A stretch of 64,000 bases of DNA from NCBI GenBank assembly GCA_023388055.1, contig JAEWGW010000003.1:186001-250000 (forward strand), in the 5' to 3' direction. The notes under the pieces are model-generated. The model did no database searches and had not been told where the DNA came from. It worked only from the letters and a program-made list of their open reading frames with translations. The position numbers were made by a program, and so were the translations under genes. Positions 1-7,300 of this stretch are shown one piece after another; position 1 is the stretch's first letter, and each line of letters begins with the position of its first letter. The DNA comes from Bacillota bacterium (GTDB lineage: Bacteria > Bacillota > Bacilli > Paenibacillales > NBRC-103111).

Positions 1-1263
1 GAGGAAGCCGTTGCCCGGGCGCAAGCCGGGCTGACCGTTTCCATGGAGGGAACGGTGGCGGAGAGGGTCGCCGCTTGCCTTCGCCTGCCCAAGCTTCCGG
101 ACCCGGACCTGGACCGTCTGCTGCAGAAGTGTGTTTCCGTTATGAAGGTGAACACCTTGGCGGCCGAAGCCGGGATGAAGCAGCACTGGTCCACACCTGA
201 CCGGGTGCCCCACAGGGACATGTGGCTTTGGGATACCGTGTTTCATTCCCTGGCCATGAATGCTCTGGACCCGGAGCTGAGCTGCCAGTGTCTGTTCACG
301 ATGCTGGAGGCCCAGCTGGAGGACGGCATGATCCCCCACCAGATTTCTGTAAACGGCCGGAAAAGCAGCATTACCCAACCGCCTATTCTGGCCTGGGGGA
401 TGTGGGAGAACTTCCGGCATCTGGGTAAACCGGAAGCGCTGGCATATGCGCTCCCTTATCTGGAGAGGTATCTGGAATGGAGCCTGCAGCACCGGGATGT
501 AAACGGCAACGGGCTCCTGGAATGGGCTATTGCGGGAGATGTCATGTGCCGCTCCGGCGAGTCGGGGATGGATAATTCGTCCCGCTTCGATAAGGGCGTC
601 AAGGTGGATGCCGTAGACTTCAACGTGTTCATGGCTCGGGATATGCACTATCTGTCAATGATTTGCCGGGAACTGCAGCAGGAGGAAAAGGCAGCGTTCT
701 GGGCGCAGCGTGCGGAGCAGCTGTCGCAGCGGATTCAAGCCCTTCTATGGAGCGAAAAGGACCAGTTTTATTACGACCTGGAACCGGAAGGCCGCTTGTC
801 CCCCGTCAAAGCCGTCAGCGGTTTCCTCCCCCTGCTGCTGGACAACCTGCATGAACAGCATACGGAGGGGCTGGTGCGGATGCTGAAGGACCCGCTCCAC
901 TTTCTGACCGCCTGCCCGGTGCCAAGCATTGCCGTCTCCCAGCCGGAATGGGGCACGGATATGTGGAGGGGTCCTACCTGGATTAACATGAATGTGTTCA
1001 TCATCCTCGGGCTCCGCAAGCAGGGCAGACGGGAGGAAGCGGATTGGCTGAAGCAGCGGACCACCGGTTTGGTACAGAAATATGTTCTGAAATACGGCGT
1101 TGTATTCGAATATTACGACTCCACGGACCGGGTAGATCCGGTGGACTGCGACCGCAAGGGTCCCCGCCGCAAGCCGTATGATATCCGTGTCAAAACCGAC
1201 TCCATCCGCGATTATCACTGGACTGCCGCGCTGACCGCCTTGCTGCTGCTGGAGAGCTTCTAA
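1..1263 (+). CDS. Glycoside hydrolase with (alpha/alpha)6 fold, 5' end outside the window
   Basis: The reading frame is open to the first base of the window, so this is the C-terminal part of a longer protein; the ATG at 43 is internal to the frame and has no good ribosome binding site. The visible part resembles the catalytic domain of MGH1/GH63-like (trehalase or glucosidase clan) enzymes. It has RDMWLWDTVFHSLAM near residue 58 of the piece counted from the ATG, a GLLEWAIAGDVMCRSGESGMDNS segment typical of the active-site loop, and W-G-T-D-M-W-R-G-P-T-W near 300. Family knowledge suggests hydrolysis of alpha-linked gluco- or manno-oligosaccharides, probably in the cytoplasm. The substrate cannot be read from the sequence. 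The stop overlaps the stop of the convergent SDR gene by 4 bp. Confident of the fold, unsure of the specificity. Confidence 0.75.
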   Translation, partial: EEAVARAQAGLTVSMEGTVAERVAACLRLPKLPDPDLDRLLQKCVSVMKVNTLAAEAGMKQHWSTPDRVPHRDMWLWDTVFHSLAMNALDPELSCQCLFTMLEAQLEDGMIPHQISVNGRKSSITQPPILAWGMWENFRHLGKPEALAYALPYLERYLEWSLQHRDVNGNGLLEWAIAGDVMCRSGESGMDNSSRFDKGVKVDAVDFNVFMARDMHYLSMICRELQQEEKAAFWAQRAEQLSQRIQALLWSEKDQFYYDLEPEGRLSPVKAVSGFLPLLLDNLHEQHTEGLVRMLKDPLHFLTACPVPSIAVSQPEWGTDMWRGPTWINMNVFIILGLRKQGRREEADWLKQRTTGLVQKYVLKYGVVFEYYDSTDRVDPVDCDRKGPRRKPYDIRVKTDSIRDYHWTAALTALLLLESF

Positions 1264-2102
1264 GCAAGTCCAGTTTGCTCCAAACTCCACTCCCACAATC
1301 GCGCGGCTTCCTCTTCATTCCTCGCCCGCGGCGACAGCTCCTGAACCTGGCGACGGTAATAATATTGTCCGCTCACATTGCTCAGCTCCGGCGCAGTGGC
1401 CAGATAAATAGCAGTGTCTGCGCCTTGTTCGGGAGTCAGGAAAACATGGGACAGCAGCTTCAGGATGGTGCGGCCAAAGCCCGTTTCCCGGTTCACGCCA
1501 ATGCTGGTTCCCACCGCACCCGGATGCAGACAATTCACGGTTACGCTGGTGCCCTGCAGATAGGCTGCCAGCTCACGGGTGAAAAGGATATTCGCCAGCT
1601 TGGAGCGGGCGTATGCTTTGCCCGGATTGAAGCCGCGGGACAGGGTGTGATCGTCCAGATAGAGCCTGCCCATTTTATAGGCACCGGAGGCCACCACTAC
1701 AATGCGGCCTTGTTCGGCCGCCTTCAGGTTATCCAGCAGCAGGTTGGTAAGCAGGAAATGACCCAGATGGTTCACGCCCAAGTCCCGTTCATAACCATCG
1801 GCGGTCAGCTCACGTTTGATGGTAACCACACCGGCATTATTCATTAACACATCCAGCACAGGGTAGGCGGCCTTAAAGGCTTCCGCAAAAGCGCGAATGC
1901 TGGAAAACGATCCCAAGTCGCACAGCATCAGATGAATCTGCTCCGACCCGCTCCGGCGTTTGGCCTCCTCCAGCGCTTCCTCCCCGCGCTGACGGCTCCG
2001 GCAGGCCATGATCACTGTTGCGCCAAGACGGGCCATTTCCACTGTCGCAGCCAGCCCCATTCCCGAATTGGCTCCGGTGACCAGGACATATTTTCCTCTC
2101 AT
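1260..2102 (-). CDS. Short-chain dehydrogenase/reductase (SDR)
   Basis: A 280-residue classical-type SDR. The nucleotide-binding motif TGANSGMG lies at residues 8-15, the NNAG motif near 87, and the catalytic Ser and YxxxK (YARSK) appear in the usual order in the second half. The ATG at 2102 was chosen because AAGGAGG lies about 9 bases upstream; the ATG at 2108 sits too close to it, and longer versions begin with an unlikely Arg/Pro-rich extension. It resembles retinol-dehydrogenase/WW-domain-oxidoreductase-like SDRs, whose bacterial substrates are mostly unknown. NAD(P)-dependent oxidation or reduction of an alcohol or ketone is inferred from the family. It follows the decayed methyltransferase fragment on the same strand by 43 bp. 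Confidence 0.8.
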   Translation of the reverse strand: MRGKYVLVTGANSGMGLAATVEMARLGATVIMACRSRQRGEEALEEAKRRSGSEQIHLMLCDLGSFSSIRAFAEAFKAAYPVLDVLMNNAGVVTIKRELTADGYERDLGVNHLGHFLLTNLLLDNLKAAEQGRIVVVASGAYKMGRLYLDDHTLSRGFNPGKAYARSKLANILFTRELAAYLQGTSVTVNCLHPGAVGTSIGVNRETGFGRTILKLLSHVFLTPEQGADTAIYLATAPELSNVSGQYYYRRQVQELSPRARNEEEAARLWEWSLEQTGLA

Positions 2103-2145
2103 GAACATCCTCCTCCTTCTGGACAACCCTGTTCCCTGACAGCTC

Positions 2146-2796
2146 CTATTGGCGGCGGGCGGTGAATAACCCCACCTCCTTGGTAATCCGGATGGCACCT
2201 TCCAGGCGGATGGTTTCATTCAATAGAAGCTCCAGCTTGGATAACCGGTTGTCCGTTAAATTCTCCCGCCCTCCGGGAGTGGTCCGGATGTAATCAATCA
2301 GGGGCTGCGCATCCGTTACCCGGAGCGCATCCTCGTATGGATGAATACGAATATGGGTGAACCCTGCAGCAACCAGTTGATTCTCCCCGTTCTCCAAGCC
2401 AAACTCGCAGGCGAAATCCTGGCGGCCGAAATCATAATTTGGATTCACCTGGCTCAAGAAGCCCTTGACCTCTATCATATGCCGGCTGCCCATGGTGGAT
2501 GCGAACAGCACTCCGCCGGGCTTCAGCACACGCCGGATTTCCTTCAGGGCCTGGTGGCGTTCGCTGACATGATAAAGCATGTGGTTAGCCAACACCGCGT
2601 CGAAGCTTGCATCCGGGAAAGGGATGGATCGGGCGTCCGCAGTAGAGAAGCGGAATCTCTCCGGAGATACGCAGCCGGCAAGCCCTGACTTGGCGTCATG
2701 GAGCATTCCCTCGGACAGGTCCGTCAAGGTCACATCCCAGCCTCCCGGTATCCGGCCATGGAAAGCCTGGAGCAGGCGGAGGGCTCCGCTGGCCAC
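2146..2796 (-). pseudogene. 5'-truncated class I SAM-dependent methyltransferase
   Basis: The translated segment carries the later motifs of a class I methyltransferase: TLTDLSEGML (motif II acidic loop), FRFSTADARSIPFPDASFDAVLANHMLYHV (motifs III-IV) and LKEIRRVLKPGGVLFAST (post I/V). The glycine-rich motif I (E-x-G-x-G-x-G) that should stand about 15 residues before TLTD is missing. Immediately upstream the DNA switches to another frame encoding a fragment of UDP-GlcNAc 2-epimerase. No ribosome binding site precedes the first ATG/GTG codons. The simplest reading is a deletion that fused the 3' part of this gene to the 5' part of wecB. A functional short protein is possible but unlikely without the SAM-binding loop. 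Confidence 0.65.
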
Positions 2797-3109
2797 GGCG
2801 AAAATTTGTTGTGGGAACGAAGTCCCGCCTCAACATGCCCCACAGGGATTTTATGAAAAAAACCAACCATTCCCCCGCATACCGCCGTTTGGGTGTCGCC
2901 GTGAATCAGGATAAAATCCGGACGGTCTTCGGCAATCACCGCATCCAGCCCCGTGATAGCAGCGGAGGTAATGTAGGCAAGGGTCCGGTCACTACCACCT
3001 TCGTTTCAAACCAGTCCGGATAATTCTTTAATTCCTGCACCACCGGCCCCAGCTTCGTCGCTTCCGGACGGGTGCCGAAAATCACCATAATCTTCTTGCG
3101 TTCGGGCAT
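2797..3109 (-). pseudogene. wecB: Remnant of UDP-N-acetylglucosamine 2-epimerase (wecB/mnaA)
   Basis: Starting at 3109, with a GGGGG-type ribosome binding site, the frame encodes KKIMVIFGTRPEATKLGPVV and continues to KVVVTG, the unmistakable N-terminus of non-hydrolysing UDP-GlcNAc 2-epimerases. After about 2995 the homology resumes in another frame at TLAYITSAAITGLDAVIAEDR and runs through LIHGDTQT and HVEAGLRSHNKFSPWP, then stops at about 2797. Roughly 30-40 codons are missing between the two blocks, where the family has QHREMLDQVL and following residues, and everything after the HVEAGLR block is absent. So the gene has an internal deletion with a frameshift and a 3' truncation. The enzyme normally supplies UDP-ManNAc for wall polymers; this copy cannot work. 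Confidence 0.75.
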
Positions 3110-3260
3110 CGTATGTTTCCCCCTTCGTTTACGGTAAAGCAAGCGTAAGGGATAACGTTACGTCATATGCAAGAGGAAAATTGAGCGCCCACTCCCCTCC
3201 AGATGCGTTATAATACATCTAAACCAAGCTTACTGAAGTCTCATCTGGAAGGAGAATGGG

Positions 3261-3893
3261 ATGCAAATTCTGGCGATGCTGTCCATGACGTCCGACCATT
3301 TCGGGAGAATGTTTCTGCCGCAGGATCCTTTGTGGCAATTCATCGGCCGGTTAGCCTTCCCGATCTATACCTATCTTCTGGTGTTGGGGTACCAACGCAC
3401 CCGGGATGTGCGCCGCTATTTTGTCCGCCTGCTGCTGATCGGTGTTTTGGCCCAGGTGCCCTATATGCTGGCCATCCGGCCCAACCATATCAATGTGCTC
3501 GGCACCCTGATCCTCGGATTGTTTGTGCTGGTTGCTTTGGACCGCCTGAAATCCCTTCCCATGAAAATCCTCCTAGTTTCTGTGGTTACCGTGATGTTGG
3601 AGGTATTCCCGTTTGATTACGGCTTCTACGGCATTCTGCTGCTGCTAATCTACCGGTACGCCTCCGGCCATGTGATGGTCATGCTTCATTTTGTTCTGAA
3701 CATTGTTGCTGTTTTGGTAAATGGACCGGCGTGGATTCTCCAGATGGGAAGCCTCGGCACTACCCTGCTTATGGTGTACGCGCCTGTTTTGGTGCGGTGG
3801 GTGGATAACATCCGGATTCCCAAATGGATGTGGCGCAGCTTTTACCCGGCCCATTTTGTCATACTGCTGTTGATCCGGTATCTGTTTGGTTAA
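3261..3893 (+). CDS. TraX family membrane protein
   Basis: A 210-residue protein made almost entirely of hydrophobic helices (about seven). It opens with MQILAMLSMTSDHFGRMF, contains GRLAFPIYTYLLVLGYQRT and YFVRLLLIGVLAQVPYML, and has a C-terminal FYPAHFVILLLIRY. These match the TraX family (acyltransferase-3-like fold; named for the F-plasmid pilin acetylase), which in Firmicutes is a chromosomal protein of unknown substrate. An AGGAG lies 7 bases before the ATG. A perfect TATAAT at 3209-3214 lies about 50 bp upstream, but I see no good -35 box. The 3' end overlaps the convergent small membrane gene by 35 bp. Confidence 0.8.
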   Translation: MQILAMLSMTSDHFGRMFLPQDPLWQFIGRLAFPIYTYLLVLGYQRTRDVRRYFVRLLLIGVLAQVPYMLAIRPNHINVLGTLILGLFVLVALDRLKSLPMKILLVSVVTVMLEVFPFDYGFYGILLLLIYRYASGHVMVMLHFVLNIVAVLVNGPAWILQMGSLGTTLLMVYAPVLVRWVDNIRIPKWMWRSFYPAHFVILLLIRYLFG

Positions 3894-4149
3894 ATGAGAT
3901 AATGATATAGTTAATCCAGGTTAATAAAGGGATGAAAGCTACTAATACGTAGCGATTATGAAAATCAATTCCGAACAATCTTGCTTCTTCATTCAGGTTG
4001 TACTTGAACCAATAGGTTAATCCCAATATGGTCGTGTTCATAACAAAAGCCGATAATACTGCTAACCATCTGCTCTTTTTATTTTTCATAATAAAGAGAG
4101 ATACAATCATTGAAACTATGAAGGAAATAGCTATAATAACGAAGTTCAA
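3859..4149 (-). CDS. Small membrane protein of unknown function
   Basis: A 96-residue protein with three predicted hydrophobic helices: residues about 2-18, 30-47 and 70-88 (VLVAFIPLLTWINYIIISF). I chose the TTG at 4149 because AAAGGTGG lies about 8 bases upstream; a start at the TTG at 4167 would place that Shine-Dalgarno inside the gene. The coding region is AT-rich and ends inside the end of the convergent traX-like gene. I do not recognise the family with certainty. In size and character it resembles the small YesK-type membrane proteins encoded in pectin loci of Bacillus, but that is only a guess. Confidence 0.55.
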   Translation of the reverse strand: MNFVIIAISFIVSMIVSLFIMKNKKSRWLAVLSAFVMNTTILGLTYWFKYNLNEEARLFGIDFHNRYVLVAFIPLLTWINYIIISFNQTDTGSTAV

Positions 4150-4252
4150 CACTACACCACCTTTCAATTATTCCCTGCCGTCTAAATAACGCAACTGCAC
4201 CAAGTAATGTTGCACATATTGGGTTGCCACACCATTGGGTTAACTATAGCCT

Positions 4253-4294
4253 AAAAAAAGGGATCTGCTTATGCTGATGCATAAACAGATCCCT
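4253..4294 (-). terminator. Rho-independent terminator of the SLH beta-helix gene
   Basis: The arms AGGGATCTGCTTATGC and GCATAAACAGATCCCT (4259-4294) pair over 16 bp with one mismatch and a 4-base loop. On the minus strand the stem is followed by seven T residues. It lies 24 bp after the stop of the gene that ends at 4318. Confidence 0.9.
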
Positions 4295-4317
4295 AGTTGT
4301 TATTTAGCTACCTGCTG

Positions 4318-7300
4318 CTAAATGAGGCCCGAAGCTTGCAGCAGCCGTTTCACAATCACGGCTACCTCAGCGCGGGTAATGTTGCTTTTGGGTGCTACTG
4401 TGTCACTATCACGGCCGGTAATGATGCCTGTTTTGATGGAGGCAGCCATACTTAGCTTGGCATAATCGGCTGCTTCTCCTGCGTCAGTAAACCCGGCCAA
4501 CAGCTGGTCCGCCATATCAGCGGTAAGCTCTGCCTTTAAGCCGGTGAGCTTCATGGCTCTGGCCGTCATGACCATGGCCTGCTCCCGGGTAATGGTTTCC
4601 ATCGGTCCGAAGGTGCCGTCCTCATATCCGTCGATGATTCCATTGGCGTGCGCAATGGCTACCGCATCGTAATACCAGCTGCCTTTGGACACATCCTTGA
4701 ATACATCCTTGCCGGTGCCCGGCCGCATCAGCCCAAGCCCCTTCACCATCACCGCGGCAAATTCCGCACGGGTAATGTCCCGGTCCGGCTCGAACCGGCC
4801 TTCGCCGCTGCCCTCCATAATAAGGCGGGAAGCCATGTCGTTAACCGTATCCATCGCCCAATGAGCAGTCACATCTACAAAGGTTTTAGGGCTGTAAATT
4901 ATCGCATAGGTGCTGTTGGTCAAGCTGTTGATGACGGCGTAATATTTCCCGCCGGTCAACACAATGGACGTAGGCACATGGGAGAAGGATCCGTCGGCAT
5001 TAAGCACAATGCCTGTGGTCACCTTGCCCGGAACGGTTCCGTCCGGCAAAACAATGGTTCTTTCCACATAACCAGTGAATGTGGAAACATCGGCTGTTTT
5101 ATTACCGCTGGCAGCGGTAATCTTGAACTCTAACGGCTCTGCGGCAAGCTGATAACCCTGTTGCTGGGCCGTGTTCTGTACCTGCTTCACCTTATCCGCC
5201 GCAGGTGCTGCAATGATGATGTGGATCTTGATGTCCTTCAGCTCCGACTGCCCTCCCAATTGACGGGCAATGTCTTCCATCTGAATTTGTACGGCAGGCA
5301 GGGTATAGGTAGCCTTCCCTGTTTGGAGTTCCAGGACCGCGGCCTTGGTTTCCATACTCTTCAGCATGTCTCCGGTTAGTGCCACAACCACCTTGTCGGA
5401 GGCAGTATCTACCGGAATAGTGATAATGCCGCCTTGGCCAGCCTGGGTCAGCTTTTGCTCCAGCTTGCTTGAGTCAACCGAAACGGTGGTAACCGTTTGG
5501 CCGTTTTCCTGGGTGGTGGAGGCTGTGCCGACATCGTTAACGGGTGTGCTTGTGCCCGGGTTGCCTGTTCCCGTTGAAGGAGCGGGGTCCCCACCGTTGC
5601 CGGAATCATCCCCGCCGCTTGTTGATTGGGCTGTTACAGTCAAATTCACAATTTTCGTATCCGCTGTGACATCGATCCACGCTGCTCCGTTCCAGCGTTG
5701 CTTCTGGAAGGTAGCGGTTATCGTGTACGTGCCTGCGGAAGCGGTGGTGTAACGGGAGGAGTACACCTGTTCACTTACCGTAAACACTCCGGATTTCCCG
5801 CTCTCTGTAGAGCTCCAGACCGTTGGAATATACCGTTCTTCCCCAAATACTGTACCCACGGCATCCTGCCTGTCGCCTACTGCATTAATCGTAATTGTGC
5901 CACGTGCAGTTATGGTTTCCACATCCAGTGCAAGCGTATTATTGCTCGCATTGGCCGCCGGTGCCAGAACGACAGTGAGAACCGCGCTCTGTGTATCTGT
6001 TGTGATATCCATCCACGCCATTCCGTCCCATACCTGCTTTTGGAAGCTGGCGGTGATGGTGAAGCTGCCTGCTTGAGCGGGGACATAAGCGGCTTGGTAT
6101 ACCTGTCCGGTTACGGTAAATTCTCCTGACCTGCCCGACTCCGTGGAGTTCCAGGCTGCAGGGATATACCGCTCGTCGCCGATTACAGAAGGCGTCAGCT
6201 CTTGATTATATCCCTCTGCTGTGATGATGACCGTCTGCCCGACTACAGTGCTGCTTGGGGCGATGCGGAGACTGTTGCCTTCAGTATTGCCAGGCGCATA
6301 TACGTCTAGGGTCACCGTCTTGGAGTCCGTGGCTCCGGAAACCCAGGAAGAGCCGTTCCAGTTCAACTTCTGGAACACGGCCGTTACCACATGTGCCCCC
6401 GCCTCCGAAGCGGTATAGCTGGAGATGTACGCTCCCTTTTCTCCATCCCAGTCAAAACCGCCGGTTTTGCCGCTCTCTGTGGAGGACCAGGTGGCGGGAA
6501 CGAATTTCTCGTCACCTGCCACAGACCCGTCAGCCTTTTGTCTGTCTCCTGCTGCCGTGATGGACACCGTGTCCCCCGCGGCTATTCTGCTGCGGTCAAG
6601 CGAGACGGTGTTGTTGGTGGCGTCAGCAAGGTGGACACCAGACTTTACAACGGCAATGGTAAACGGCTTCTCCGTATACAGCCCGCCTGCGTCTGTGCTT
6701 CTGACCCGAATGCTGTAGCTGCTTTGGTTATCGTACACCAGAGCGGTTACCGTCTGCAGAGTATTCCCGGAGATGGCGAAGCTTGCGTTGCCGGTATCCC
6801 CTTCTCCTGCCGCCAGTGCGTAGGTGAAGGTACCCCCTTCATCCGGATCAACAGTGGAGAAGGTGCCTATGCTGCTCCCGGGAGCTGTATACTCCACTAC
6901 ACTGGTCTGTGAAAGCGATATGTCCGTGGGAGCCTTGTTAAGCCCTGTTACCAGTACCTGGTCAAAGTACACATCTGCAGAAGTGGTTCGGAAGCCGATT
7001 TTTCCCGCTGTTAATTCGGTTACGGGGTTGGTCCACTCCATTGTCCGTTCCCCATTCACAAAGCCTTTAATGGTATTCCCTTGAATAATCACCTTCAGGG
7101 TGTACCATTGCTTGGCTGCTGATGAGAACGAAGTGCTGGATACGAGGGTCATGGTTCCATCCACACATTTGTACAGCTCCAGCTTTTGGTTGGATACATT
7201 GAGTCGGTACATATAGAAGTTCTTCGCATCCAGAACCCGGAAGACAATGCCTGCATTGGCATTGGTAACTTGAACTCTAACCTTGGCTTCATAGGCATAA

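Noticed and set aside
3181..3214. TTGAGC...TATAAT as a full sigma-A promoter for the TraX-like gene
   Set aside because: The spacer is 22 bp; only the -10 box is convincing, so it is mentioned in the gene entry but not annotated.
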